From NCBI GenBank assembly GCA_034509735.1, contig JACGWO010000002.1, positions 43,231,702-43,295,701 on the forward strand: 64,000 nucleotides of DNA, given 5' to 3'. Source of the stretch: Sesamum alatum (Eukaryota > Streptophyta > Magnoliopsida > Lamiales > Pedaliaceae). Below, one piece after another: positions 21,266 to 33,840 of the stretch (the stretch's first letter is position 1; the number at the start of each line of letters is the position of its first letter). Position numbers and translations under genes: made by a program. Under the pieces are notes generated by a model. It saw only the letters and a program-made list of their open reading frames with translations. It was not told where the DNA came from and searched no databases.

Positions 21266-22438
21266 ACTAATATTTCAACACAATTACTTTGCCAGAAAAA
21301 ATCTTAATTATATTAAGAAAGTTTTAATTTACTATGACACATTAACATTTAAAATAAGCATCACGTGAATAATATATAAAGTACTAATCTAAACTTAAAT
21401 ATGCATAATAACGAATAAATATCAAAATTTAATTACAAAATAAAATTGATATATGAATCTAATATTATTAAATTAAAATTGCTTATGAAAATTCAACTAT
21501 TGAGTGAATCTCTTAATACGTGATGTTTTTAGTATTAGATAATTCTGAATGCTTGACTGTTACATTTATTTTTTTATATTAATTAATAGCATATAAATAT
21601 TACAACAACAAATGTGACATAAAAATTTTTTTAGTAAGAAATAGATTATACCAATAGGTGCGTATGAAAATAATAAGATCAAGAAGTCAAACTAAAAATG
21701 TATAGAATGAAAAATTGTGATATAAAGGCAAAAAATAAAATTTTATACAAATAATTTTTCAAAATTTAGAAGGTAATAAAACATGTAAATAATACTTTGA
21801 CAATATTTAAAAATTGATACTAAAATATAATTAATATACATTATAGCATCTTACAATACAACTATTGGTTTGTAATCATTTAGTGTCAATAAATTAAAAA
21901 TCAATGACATTCAAAAATAGTAGTAAAAGAAAACATATATATTATTACATACACAGACATAATATAACAAAAAATATAACAAAATTAAACAATAACAAAG
22001 AGGCATAATAAAACCTACAAATAAAAATTGATCAATTTTATTAAAATAGAATTTCTTCTAAAAACACTAGAATTTCTTCTAAAAACAATAGAAGATAAGG
22101 AGCTTCGATATATTTTTATATTGAATCCACAAGTGTTTGTTCTCCATTGTGAAAGGAAAACTATACCTTTACTTAAGTACTTCTGTTAATAATAAATAAT
22201 AATTAGTTATAAAAGAATAAAATTCTATAAAGAAAACAAAACTGTTTAATAGTGCTAATTGCTCTAAACAACTAGAGAATGAATAACAAATTCAACTAAA
22301 AGAATAAATATGCAAATATGTTTCAACATAATAAAACTCGTTTATATTGATGTATTGATTGAATCGATGTATTACTCAATTTACTAATATAATTATAATG
22401 CAAAAAAAAATTAAAAAAAAGTTAATTTATGAATGTGG
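21266..22438. other. no gene; AT-rich repeats
   Basis: Contains a short direct duplication (ttctaaaaacaNtagaa) near 22050-22095, a degenerate Helitron-like start near 22125, and an A-rich stretch at 22400-22425 directly before the truncated family copy. That A-rich stretch, with gaatcgatgtatta upstream, may be the tail of a SINE like those at 43130 and 60205. Confidence 0.45.
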
Positions 22439-22718
22439 GAGTTTCTCTGGCCCTATTCTTGCTTGTTTCCTGGCTTCGTTATTCTTTTCACAACGTCTCT
22501 TTAGATATGTTTATATAATAATTATGTTACTCTTTTTATGTTATACGTGTATCTCTAACGTATTCAGAAGCTTCATATACTGGGTTTAAGCGATACTATC
22601 TCTAGCACCCGTTTTGAACATATTGATCACCACAACCACCCTGTCGAGGCCAACGGAGAGTTGCACGAGGGAGAAGAGGAGCTTGAGAGAGCTAGTCTTG
22701 AAGCGGGTAGAGCATAGG
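22439..22718 (+). pseudogene. truncated copy of the membrane-protein family (subfamily A)
   Basis: Homology begins at gagtttctctggccc, so the N-terminal third is missing. The translated part has ILACFLASLFF, LFLCYTCISNVFRSF and YWV followed by the same TAA as the 18.8-kb copy. A frameshift near 22630 breaks the acidic tail, which continues in another frame (PVEANGELHEGEEEL). The 3' flank matches the other subfamily A copies. Confidence 0.75.
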
Positions 22719-22744
22719 TATAGCTGGTCGATCCTCACGAGGTT

Positions 22745-22831
22745 TTAAGTTTTAAAATAATCACAATCATTTATGTATTATAAATTTTATATGAATCATA
22801 TCATATGAGTAATTGTGATTGTCGAAAATTT
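22745..22831. repeat. degenerate 3' inverted repeat of subfamily A
   Basis: Arms (ataatcacaatcatttat and atgagtaattgtgattgt) correspond to those at 19354-19440 and occupy the same position relative to the coding remnant. Confidence 0.6.
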
Positions 22832-22951
22832 GAAATCCGAAAATCTTTAAAAATTTATCGATCAGGCCAAGTGAAGCCACTTGTACTGCAGATTGAGTGA
22901 AGAATGTTAGTAGTTTGTCAAGTAGTATCTCCTCCATGTGCCTCTTGCTAT

Positions 22952-25568
22952 CACTAGAAAAAAAAATTAATATTACCTACGTTTTTAATGATTATAACTA
23001 AAAATCATGGTAAATAACTATTATTAACTACAGTTAAATAAAAATTGATACAAAAACTAGTTTTTCCGCTATGAAAAACTTATTTGTTACGACTTTTAGC
23101 CGTGGTAAAAACACTCTGTGACACCCCCTACGGCACAACACTTTATCGTTGCTAATCATTATACTCTTCGAAATTATAAGTTGTCTTATAAGATTTTCCA
23201 TTTTAAACTAATAAGATAAATCCTATTTTTTTTCGATATAATATAAATCTATAAATATATCTTAAATCACGATAGTATCATCAAAAGTTTATATTTACTA
23301 GGCCACCGATATACTTATGTACAAACTCCAAAAGATGAAAGTCTCAGGCTATAACAAAATTTAAAACGCAACCCGACAAAAGACTAGATGTTTGATAATC
23401 ATATAGACAGAACCCTTGGCTTCAGATGTCACGGCTGACCCATCTATTCAGATCCATTTCACGACTTCCAATTTAACGTAGCTAGTCACCGTGATCTATC
23501 TCCTGAAAAATATTGGCAAGGGATGAGCTGCCTACTCAATAAGTATAGCTAACTAACTTATACATATACACGCACATACATAATAAAACGAGTATCATGC
23601 AACACAACAAATATAAGAAATAACATATACCAACAATCATATATCAAATTACACATAATACTCGACTTTATTGTTTATTTCCTTAGGGCCCTGCTTACCC
23701 CTGCTGGAGTGCATCACTCAATGGTCTATGCCGGCTATCATCCCCTCAATCATAATATCTCTTTTTTTTTTTTTCTCGGTAGCACACAGCGCACAACTCG
23801 TATGATACCCCATCATCACCGATACCACACAACACACAGTTCGTATGATGTCCCATCATTCATCATATCACACAGCACACAGCTCGTATGATATGTTACA
23901 TCATCTCACTCGATCAATGACAGCACCACAGCTCGTCATTAATCATATCACCATAAGCCATTGCAGTATGCCCCCCCAGTTAGGTAAGCCATTACTTATC
24001 TCAGTTCACAATCTTCTCTTCACTCATTGTCATTCAACAATCAAATCCCCACCCATAATTTCAACATTCAATTTCATTTAAGAATCACATACAGTACACA
24101 CAATTACCCATCTACTTCCATGCACCATAATCACATATAAGCACTTAATGACAACTTCACAGTATAACAAGTAATCCAGACAAATTGCCAACAAGTCATA
24201 ATATCGTATATAACACAAGAATATATTTCTATATATATAAACGTATATATGTATATATGTATAAATTCAATTAACTATACTTACCTCCAACTCAAAAGAT
24301 CTCGTAAATAGGAGAACTGCTCAGCCCTCTACTCTATCTTCACGTCCTATAGTAGGATATAATATGTATAATCAATATATATTGAAAATAACGTAAGTTA
24401 CGAATGAAATTACTAAATATATGTGTATATTTTATATCAATCTTTTAATATTTCATTTATATTAAAATTCAAACCTCCGTTCCTTTCTCGTCTAAATTTT
24501 AGACGCTATAAACTCCCCTGGTATACATCTAATTTATCTATTAACTTATAAAAGCTTATTCTATCAAACCCCTCATGTTTTTATAATTATTGTCCTTTAT
24601 ACCATCCGTAAATGAAATTACTACAAATATCTCATATTTCTTTTTAATAATTATAATTTTCTCAAATACAATTTTCTAATATTTCTCAAATATAATTCCC
24701 TACTATCCCTATTAATTTCTACCAATTCTTCACTAAAATGATAATTATTTAAACACTGGTACATACAATTATGTATTTGATTAATAAACCCGACCAATTT
24801 GAATAGTCCATTATAACAACTACTTAATCTAGTAGGTTATATAATTTTATGTTATTAGCTATAATATTTCAGTCCAATTAAATATATGCCCGAATACTAA
24901 TTTGTATAAATGCTCAAATTCAATAAATTTTCCGATTAAATAGTAAATCGAATAGTGCAAATCATATTTAATAAATGCACTAATTAAACAATGTTAATAT
25001 AATAATTAATTTATAATTTATAGGAAAAAAATACTAACCTGTTTCCGTCCGAAGTTTACACATTTAATTGTGTGTGAATGTGTGTTTAGATTTGTATGTG
25101 TTTGCTTACTTAAGTAGTAAGTTAATAACATCATATATATTTATATAGGTGAATGATGGTCAGCCACGTGCTGGCTGATTATATATTCATCTCTTTTTTA
25201 TATATAATTTTATTAAAATTACAATTTGGTCTCCCCAAACTTCTATATATATAATTTGACCACAATTATTTAATAAGGTTCCAATTTAGTCCCTTCAAAT
25301 TTTAATATATTTATAATTTCAACCTATGACTTATAATTAAATTTATATTTTCTTAATAATGACTAATTAGCCCCTCGATTATGAAAAAAAAATTTCTATG
25401 GACGTCACACACTCGCCATGACTTTTAGCCATGACAAATATTTTAGTCACCCTTGCAAAAACCACGACCGACAACCATTGCGTGACCATGGTTAATGACT
25501 ATTTGCTACGATTATTTAGTATTAACCATGATAATTAACCATGGTTAAATGTCATATTTTTTGTAGTG
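22952..25568. mobile_element. small CACTA transposon split by a solo LTR
   Basis: Terminal repeats are CACTAGAAAAA at the left and CACTACAAAAA (reverse strand) at the right, flanked by the 3-bp duplication tat (22949-22951, 25569-25571). Subterminal copies of accatgg/catggt motifs are present, as in En/Spm elements. Without the nested solo LTR it is about 319 bp and non-coding. It interrupts the 3' flank of the truncated family copy: matching text resumes after it with tgtatgtccattttt. Confidence 0.85.
23117..25409 (-). mobile_element. solo LTR of a Ty3/gypsy element
   Basis: 2293 bp from TGTGACACC to ACGTCACA, with a perfect 5-bp duplication cactc at 23112-23116 and 25410-25414. A second member of the family is at 30541-32878. 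The minus-strand orientation is suggested by a promoter-like (TA)n region at the high-coordinate side and 'ttattgagtaggcagctcat' near the other end. A chromovirus (Tekay-like) origin is a guess from the style of the LTR. A local repeat of cacacagYtcgtatgat units lies at about 23780-23900. Confidence 0.9.
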
Positions 25569-25571
25569 TAT

Positions 25572-26403
25572 ATATATATATATATGTATGTCCATTTTTC
25601 TTACATGTATGTACTTTTCAGGGATAAATATATTTTTGGTCCTCAAACATAACTATTTAAGTGATTTTAATTTTCAAACAATTTGAGGTTGTAATTTTGG
25701 CCCCGAAACTATTATTTTCTCGTCCCTTATATCTTTCCGTTAAATCCTCCATTAAAGCTAACGAAAATTTCAATTCAAGTGAAAAAAAATTACTATTGTT
25801 CTCACATTTTATATATTTTTCAAGTTTTAATCCAATACACTCATTTCTCCTATTTTATTTTTCGAACTTCAAATATTTGGAGTGAAAATTAGTAAGTTTT
25901 AGTTGTGAAATTATGTACAGTTATAATTAATAATAACAATGAGATATTTTTAGAAAATTAAGTAAAAAAAAAACAAAAAAAAAAAGGCTATAGTTTATAA
26001 AGAGTATATGTATGCGAGTAAATGGGTTGACAATACCCATGCCCAAACCTACACCTATTATTTTTAATTAGATCCAACTCAGGCTCAGGGCTGATCCCAT
26101 TGAGTATTGGTTTATTGCTAGTCAAATGGTCCATTGATAATCAAATGAATTTTGCCAACGTGTAAAGAAAACAAGGGAAACTGAAAAGAGAATCACAAGG
26201 CACGCAATCTCAAGCACTAATCATTAAATAACTAGTTGTTAGAAATTAGTCAGCAAAAATTCCAAACATGATGAAATGACTAGGAAACTTCGGGGTTTGT
26301 GTTTCCTGCCATTGGAATCACATCTGCGCAAAGTCGGCTGCCATTCGAAACTTCTGTCAAAAAGCAGCTGTGATTGGGTGGAGCACTGACGCCATTTATC
26401 ACG
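25572..26403. other. no gene seen
   Basis: Starts with a (TA)n tract and the continued 3' flank of the family copy. The 74-codon ORF at 25661-25885 has no recognisable feature, and the rest is AT-rich. Confidence 0.55.
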
Positions 26404-26651
26404 TTGGATAAATGCAATTTACACATGTGATATCATAGAAGAAATGAGCAAAAACTCTCCTATAAAAAAATAATTAGTAAATTATCTCCCTGTATATTGA
26501 GAAATGCAGCAAATTATCCTCCTATCAAAAGAAAACACAGGGGATAATTTGTTTTATTTTAATATCACAGGGGATAATTTGTTAATTATTTTTTCACAGG
26601 AGAATTTTTACTCATTTCATATATCATATTGGGGTAAATTGCATTTATCCC
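26404..26651. mobile_element. MITE with long inverted repeats
   Basis: The arms read ggataaatgcaatttac ... gaaatgagcaaaaactctcc and the near-exact reverse complement. Flanks tttatcacg (26395-26403) and tttatcatg (26652-26660) agree at 8 of 9 positions, as expected for a MULE-derived MITE. The 70-codon ORF inside is not a gene. Confidence 0.7.
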
Positions 26652-27040
26652 TTTATCATGTCTACTCAACACTCTTACTATTGACGCCCAAATTCCTACT
26701 TAAAATGTACTCTTAATTAGTTATCTCTCTCTGTGTTTATTTATTTATTTATTTGGGGTTTGGCCCGTGCAAAAATGAAAAAGGCACCATATATAAACAC
26801 CTATACATGCAGAGAGGAGGGCCTACATTTGTGAGTGGGATACTTATACATAAAGAGATAGTCATTACAACTTTCTTGGTTTTATTATTATTAATTAATA
26901 TCTAGAAGCAAACGCCAACCGTGGAGATTGATGAAGACTTTTAAGAGTTCTCGTGTATATATAGTTCATAGGGACACGGAATCTGCAGATTATAATTAGT
27001 TAAGCTCGTTTCAAAACAAATAAAACATTTGTTATATGTA

Positions 27041-27131
27041 AGATAAGCAGCTCGTCGTCCGTCTCAAGAACCAAATTGCTAATTTATAAGCTAATATATA
27101 GGAGCAGTTCGTTGTTGCAATATTTCAGAGA
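27041..27131 (+). promoter_or_regulatory. conserved upstream block and TATA of subfamily B
   Basis: The blocks gataagcag.tcgtcgt.cg and tctcaagaaccaaa, then taagctaatatatagg, precede both this gene and the copy at 55705. Here the TATA-like tatata is at 27095-27100, only about 37 bp before the ATG, implying a very short leader. Confidence 0.6.
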
Positions 27132-27656
27132 ATGTGTTGCTTTGATTTGAGATATGCGTTCCTACTCCTTATTAACAATACCAAATCCCAAATAGCCGAG
27201 CCGTTGGAATGGGATCCGTTTCACATTGTAGCTAATTTTACTTGGATCAAGTTTTGTTTTGTCGTCATTTTCTTCTTCATCTTCTCCTTTGTTCTTATTG
27301 GAATCCCATTAGCCCCTCCAAATAATATGAGGTACATTATCATCGTGCAAATCAAGAAATTCTCACCCCCTCTCACCACTTCTTTCTTGGCTTTGTTGTT
27401 CTTGTCGCAAGTCCTTTTTTGGTACATTTATCCCCTAATTTTGTTGTTTTTTCTCTTCTCCAATACTTGTATTTCTAGTTTCTTCATAAACTTCCTATCT
27501 TGGATACAAACTAGTGTGCTCTCGGTTGTGCAGAATTTCAATATATTTATCATTGCAAACAATACGGTTGAGGCAAACAATGAGTTGCAAGAGGCAGAAC
27601 GACAAGAATATCTTGATGGAGGAGATCGTGAAGAGGGCCGCAGAGGACATGTTTAA
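27132..27656 (+). CDS. intact member of an unrecognised small membrane-protein family (subfamily B)
   Basis: A single uninterrupted frame of 174 residues, no intron. The order is a short hydrophobic N-terminus (CCFDLRYAFLLLIN), a conserved KSQIAEPLEWDPF box, a strong membrane span (about 40-62) ending IGIPLAPP, and a basic loop. One or two further spans (about 77-118) include FWYIYP, then another span (about 127-147). A hydrophilic acidic tail (EANNELQEAERQEYLDGG) follows. I infer three or four membrane segments, location unknown. There is no cleavable-signal pattern, catalytic motif or family that I recognise. Relatives in the window are at 37421, 55705, 18825 and 59391. Start chosen because the ATG and the block before it are conserved between copies. 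Confidence 0.8.
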   Translation: MCCFDLRYAFLLLINNTKSQIAEPLEWDPFHIVANFTWIKFCFVVIFFFIFSFVLIGIPLAPPNNMRYIIIVQIKKFSPPLTTSFLALLFLSQVLFWYIYPLILLFFLFSNTCISSFFINFLSWIQTSVLSVVQNFNIFIIANNTVEANNELQEAERQEYLDGGDREEGRRGHV

Positions 27657-27950
27657 GCCATTTACCAATTATAAGTTGTTTGAAATAGTTGTACTTATGG
27701 ATGTTCCATATATGTTAATTATGTTCCTTCTAATTATTAGTGTTTTTTCGGACCATCTTCTTACCTTGTTAATACCAAAATAAGACAAGAAGCCTCCGGT
27801 TGTCGCAGCCATTATTACTTTATTGTCTACATATTTTTGGGGAGCCAACATTAATTTCTGCTACTGCTGCACTCTTCTTCTGCAACATGTGATTTTTCAG
27901 ACATTTTAGTCGTCAGTGCATAATTGTTGGATATGATTATTAGTTGTATA
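27657..27950 (+). other. conserved 3' flank of subfamily B
   Basis: This sequence matches the 3' flank of the copy at 55705 (56245-56455) through ataagttgt.tgaaatagtt, ccatcttcttaccttgtta and ccaacattaatttctgctac. Its last part (ctgcaacatgtga ... gcataattgttgga) matches, in reverse complement, the flank of the 37421 gene at about 37173-37240. It marks the extent of the duplicated unit and probably includes the 3' UTR. Confidence 0.65.
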
Positions 27951-28149
27951 TTAAACACCAGAAAAGCAAAGTAGATATTGTTGATTTCCTCAGTTTCTCG
28001 AATTTTGATTCAGTAGATATTTGTTGTTTGTCAATCGACGAAATCGTGGTGTACTAATTTACATATTCTAGGAAGAAGATAATATATGACATTTCAATTG
28101 TTACCCAAATGACCCAAAAGTCAACTCGAATGGTTGGTGCATTGGGGCT

Positions 28150-28461
28150 GTGGAAATTGCATTTTTCATCGTATATTTTAGGGTTTGTATACTTTTCGTT
28201 CAATTAATTATAAATTTTCTATTAATGATCTCATAAAAAATTCTAGTTTTAGTTCTTTAACCGAATTTCATTAGTATTTTGACGAAAAAAGACATGTATT
28301 AAGCACATGACTATTATCCGAAATATATACTAATGGAATCTGAAAATAGGACTGAAAGTGATATTTTTTGTGATTTTATGGGATCATGAATGAGAATCTC
28401 ATAATCAATCGGACGAAAAATATACTAACCCTAAGTATGGGACGAAAAATACTATTTCTCC
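28150..28461. mobile_element. degenerate foldback element
   Basis: Related to the element at 20819. The right end on the reverse strand reads gggagaaatagtatttttcg, then cccatacttagggtta. The left end is a decayed mirror image (gcatttttcatcgtatattt). No target duplication seen. Confidence 0.5.
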
Positions 28462-28984
28462 CAATGTTGTAAGTTCCCATTACGTTTGCATTTGTGGGGT
28501 CAATCTATCTAGTGCGGAGTTTGTATTTGAACCCCATTGTGTGCAAAATTCCATCAAGTCAGCAACAATTACAAGCCTACAAATCTCGAATGGAAATTAG
28601 TTTCGAGTCCAGTGAATTTGGAACACCTAGGAAAAATAAAAACATATTTTTGCACTTGAACAATCTAAAAATAATTGTTCTTTAGATTAACAAATGCCTT
28701 TAGAATTACACTCTCATCAACCAAAAAGTCATTTTATATACTTAGTTGTCAACGCCCTCTTGTTGAATCTGGAAAGTGATTTTGAAATCTCCAACTAGTG
28801 GCACAAATTCAGCATGCGAGACTACACATTTATGAAAATTCTTAGAATCTTCGGTAACAAAGTTTGTGCGAGAAAGAAGAAGATTTGGAAAGATTTTGAC
28901 AGCGATTTGTTTCCTTTTTCAAACTACAAGTTAAAAGGCAAGAGGAGCACGTTTTTTGAGCTATAAAAAGGGGTCTTAAGGCTA
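28462..28984. other. no gene seen
   Basis: The 63-codon ORF at 28494-28685 has no recognisable motif. A TATA-like gctataaaaagggg at about 28961-28974 is followed by the repeated region starting at 28985 and may be a promoter belonging to that repeat. Confidence 0.4.
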
Positions 28985-29855
28985 AAGGTCAGTATCGAAT
29001 TTCATATTTGATCACCTCTTAGTTTAGATCATCTCCCACCTTCTCCTTTCTTTTATTTCATGTTTTGTTATAGGATTTTAGATTTTTCTACACACATGAT
29101 GTAGCTAATTTTATTCTGATTCGACGGAAACGTTGAACCCAATTCTTATGTTTTGAGGTTTTGATCTTATCTGATTTCGCCGAGTATTTCTCATCTTGAT
29201 TTACTGTTTATGGAATGATTATTATTGATAATCTGACAATTCGATTCAATGTTAATTGTTCTATTGCTATCCATGAGTTCAGTGATCCGTAATTATCATG
29301 AATGATTGGTATGAGTAGCAAGCAAATTTATTATGTGTTTTACATGATTTATTTGTTGGGACGAAAAAACTAGGTTAGATAATTGCAACTATCTCAATTG
29401 TTTGATCTAGGTTCAACTGTTTTCATTGATGCAAATGCTATTATTGATTTGATATGGAATGCTAACGTGCCCAGTCGTGATATAATAAGTTTGGATTTAG
29501 ATGCTTGAGTCAAATTCATTACAATAGGAGAACGAGAATTTATTACGGCTATCCTAATAGATTTCAAAGTTGAATGTTTGGTTGTGAAATTAATCATTTG
29601 TGACATATGATAGACTTAACAATTGGGTGATACATTCCCTTGAATTGAAATTTCTCTCTCTTGATCTCTTCGTAGTTATTTATTCTTAATTTCTATTTAG
29701 TTTATACGTATTAGTAGTTAATTCTCATCTCACCCCCCTTGATTACCACGACTAGGCTGAGAAATTAAGTCATAGTTACCTAGGGATTCGACATGGTTCC
29801 ACGACTGCTACAGTTTTAGAATCAGTAATTATATATGACGGCTTCAACAACCGAT
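28985..29855 (+). repeat. repeat unit, inverted partner at 33030-33840
   Basis: Long blocks match the region at 33030-33840 in reverse complement, e.g. acccaattNttatgttttgagg, attgttctactgctatccatgag-like text, tttggatttagatgcttgag and taacaattgggtga. It resembles retrotransposon leader or LARD-type sequence (ctagggattcgacNtggttcca), but I cannot assign it. The sequence between the partners includes the solo LTR at 30541. Confidence 0.65.
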
Positions 29856-30535
29856 CAAATTTTTGTATTTAGAATTAATTATCATGATCAAATGTATTTG
29901 TTTTAACCTTATTTTTAGTGGTTTTTTATTGCATTTTCATCCCACCTAAAAAAATAAATAATTTAGTTCTTAAATATATTTATTTCAATATCAAAATACC
30001 AAAAAATATATAAAAATTTATAATTAAATTGAAAAATTAAAAAATATCACAATACAAAAATAAATATACTAAAATTTATTTTTTAATTTTAAATATCTAT
30101 ATCAATGTAAATGTTAATCAATTATATTATACTATATCATATTAATTAATTAAAAATATATTTAAATAAACAATAGTTAAATTTAAATAAACATTATAAG
30201 TATTTAAATTAAAATTGAATACTTTTTTAAATTATTTTTATGTTCTAAATAATTAAAATTAATTTTTTTATGTTTAAAAAACTTAACAAAAGTTAAATTA
30301 AATATTTTTATTTTTCTAAATCTGGGGACAACAGTCATCGTTGCCTAGATGTGCTAGGTCGCCGTCGCCACATGCTTCCTCAGCCGATGGTTGCATCGCC
30401 CAGGGCAGACTTGTGCAACCGCAGTCACTGTTGCCAAATTCAGGCAACAATTATGTTTAACAGAGAGGGGCAAGTGAGCTATGTTTAAAAAAAACAAGGA
30501 AGGGTTGTTAGCCTATTTTTAAAATAGAAGGGAGT
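29856..30535. repeat. AT-rich repeat, possibly a decayed MULE relative, plus a GC-rich patch
   Basis: About 29930-30310 resembles the interior of the MULE at 41071 (aatttaaatatctatatcaatNtaaat-type text). About 30340-30440 is a GC-rich patch with no ORF. No boundaries or duplication found. Confidence 0.35.
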
Positions 30536-30540
30536 CTTTA

Positions 30541-32878
30541 TGTGACACCCCTTACGACACTATACTTTATCACTACTAATCATTATACTCTTCGTAATTA
30601 TAAGTTGTCTTATAAGATTTTTCATTTTAAACTAATAAGATAAATCCTATTTTTCTCAATATAATATAAATCTACAAATATATCTCAAGTCACGATAGGT
30701 ATCATCAAAAGTTTATATTTACTAGGCCAGCGATATACTTATGTACAAAACTCCAAAAGATGAAACTTTCAGACTGTTACAGAATCTAAAACGCAAACCC
30801 GACAAAAAACTAGATGTTTAATAATCATATGGCCAAAACCCACAGCTTCAGATGTCACGGCTGACCCACCTATTAAGGTCCATGACAGACTTCAAATTTG
30901 ACGTAGCTAGTCACCGTGATCTATCTCCTGAAAAATGTTGGCAAGGGATGGGCTGTCTACTCAATAAGTATAGCTAACCAGCCAATATACACACATAATT
31001 ACATGTCGTGACATGAACCAACAAGTATTCAATATACAATCACCATAAAATTACAAAGTCATCAATACCACAATCATGCATCAGTCTACAGTACCATATC
31101 AGGATTCACAGTTTATACTCTTGGGGCCCTGCTTACTCTAATTGGAGTACATCAGTCAATGATTCTGTCGGCTACCATCATCTCAATCAATGTCATATCG
31201 TATACAACACAGGATACCCGTCGAATGTGATATCCCCACACTATCTGAATATGTAGCAATATCAACACAGAACATCACAACGAACATGACATCCCCACAC
31301 CATCCCAGTGTGTAGCTATCAACACAGGATATCCCCCGCTACCCGGAATACCCCGGTACCCTACGCGCCATGGTACCTAGCTTATATTCATTTTTCTCAT
31401 ATCACATCGTCAATCACATCATCGTCAACACATCATTACAAACCGTTGACTATGTTTCCCAACTAGGTAAGTTATCTCTTTATCTCAATTTAACGATATA
31501 CTCATAATTAACTTTCTCGTTCAACTCCATGCAACAATAGAATATAATATAAAGTCATTATCCGTCAATCTATATATTACATAAATAATCACAAATAAAC
31601 ACATAGAGTCAACTTCACAGAATAACCACGTAATCCAAATAAGCATTTACAAATACCAACCATTGTTTATGACAACAGGTATAATCATATATACTTATAT
31701 AGATCCAATTAACTATACTTATCTCGATCCCAAAATGATTATGCTAGTGGAAGGAGTTGATTAGTCTTCTACTTTATCCCCATGTCCTATAATAGGTTAT
31801 AATATGTATAATCAATATATATTGAAAATATTATAAATTACGAATGAAATTACTAAATATATGCGTATTTTTTTTATATCAATCTTTTAATATTTTATTA
31901 TATTAAAATATTAGACACTATAACCTCTGTTTCTTTTTCGTCTAAATATTAGACACTATAACCTTCCCCCGTATACATCTAATTTATCAATTAACTCATA
32001 AGAGCTCATTTCCTCAAACCCCTCATAGTTTTATAACTATCGTTCTCTATAACATCCTTAAATAAAATTATTACAAAAATCTCATATTCCTTTCTAATAA
32101 ATACCATATTTCTCAAATATAATTTCCTAATATTTCTCAAACATAATTTTCTACTATTTTTATTAATTTCTGTCAATTCCTCACTATTATAATAATTATT
32201 TAAACATTGGTACATACAATTATATATTTGGTTAATAATCCCGATAAATTCGAATAATTCTATTTTAATAATGGCTAAATCTAATAGATTAAATAAATTC
32301 TAATTTATTGGCTATAATATCACCGGTCCAATTAAATATTTACCCGATCGCTAATTTGTATAAATGCTCAAATTCAATAAAGTTTCTGGTTAAATAGTAA
32401 ATCGAATAGTATAAAGCATATTTAATAAATGTACTAATTAAATAATATTAGTATAATAATTAATACGAAATTAAGTATGAAAATTTACCTGATTTCTGTT
32501 TCCGATTTGGGGTGTGAGAATGTATTTAACACATTTGCGTCCTTTAACTGCTTCCTTAATCAGGAAGCAGTAATATATATATATATATATATGGATATAA
32601 TATAAAAATGAGGGGCAACCACGTGCTGCTCCATTTAATCCTCACCCCTTTTCCCTTTTTATTTTTTATTTTTTTTAAACTTTTATCAACATTGCAATTT
32701 AAAGCCCCAACTTTTATATATTTATGTAGTGACTACAAATGTTTAATAAAACTCCAATTTAGTCCCTTCAAGTTTTAATATATTTATAATTTCAATTAAT
32801 AACTTATAATTAAATTAAATTTTCTTAATAATTACTAATTAGTCCCTCGATTATGAATAAAATTCTATGGACGTCACA
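30541..32878 (-). mobile_element. second solo LTR of the same gypsy family
   Basis: 2338 bp, TGTGACACC...ACGTCACA, flanked by a perfect 5-bp duplication cttta (30536-30540, 32879-32883). Homologous over its length to 23117-25409 except for a variable stretch at about 31190-31380 (taccccggtaccctacgcg), which differs from the corresponding local repeat in the first copy. Confidence 0.9.
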
Positions 32879-33029
32879 CTTTAACTGAATTTTCAAAACA
32901 TATGGGGGGTTTATGCTATTTGACCTTTAGAAAACTCCAATTGACTTGTGAGTGGAACACGTTTATCAAGAGGGCTAATTACACTTAAATTCTTTTAGCT
33001 TGAAAAATTATATCAACCTCCTAGAAAAC

Positions 33030-33840
33030 TGATCGGTTGTTGAAACCGTCAAATATAATTACTGATTTTGAAATTATAGCAGTCTTGGAACCAGGTCGAA
33101 TCCCTAGGGAACTATGGATTAATTTCTCGATCTAGTTGTAGTAACAAAAAGGGGGGGTATGAATCAAGTACCAACTATGAATTAACTTGAACTAAATTTA
33201 AAAGTAAGAGTAAATAACTGAGATAAGACTGATAGAAGAACAGTCCAATTCAAGGGTAGTGTCTCACCCAATCGTTATGTCTATCATAGGTCACTAAGGG
33301 TTAATTTCACAACCAAGCATTCAACTTTGAAATTCGTTAGGATAACCGTAATAAATTCCCATTTTCCTATTGTAGTGGATTTGACTCAAGCATCTAAATT
33401 CAAACTTATTATACCAAGACTGTGCACGATAGCGTTCCATATCACATCAATAATAGCATTTGCATCAATGAAAATAGTTGAATCTAGATTAAACAATTGA
33501 GATAGCTGTAATTATCTAACCTAGTTTTCTCGTCCCCACAAATCAATCATGCAAAGCACATAATAAACTTGATCGCTACTCATACCCCTCATTCATGACC
33601 ATTACGAATCACTAAACTCATGGATAGCAGTAGAACAATTAAATCGAATCGAATTATCAGATCTATCAATAATAATCATTCCATTCATAGTAAATCAAGA
33701 CGAGAAATACTTGGCAAAATCAGATATATTCAAGACCTCAAAACATAACAATTGGGTTTAACGTTTTCCTTGAATCAAAATAGAAAATTAGCTACTCAAC
33801 ATGTTCGTAGCAAAACAAGATGTTCTAAAAGAAAACATAA
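33030..33840 (-). repeat. inverted partner of the 28985-29855 repeat
   Basis: Reads as the reverse complement of 28985-29855 with many substitutions. It ends near gttttccttgaatcaaaat, beyond which the two differ. It directly adjoins a gag relic on its high-coordinate side. Confidence 0.65.

Noticed and set aside
23709..24081. Histidine/serine-rich ORFs in the first solo LTR
   Set aside because: Generated by a local repeat of cacacagctcgtatgat units and absent from the second LTR copy.
28985..33840. LTR pair of one retrotransposon
   Set aside because: The two units are in inverted, not direct, orientation and have no TG...CA ends or shared target duplication.
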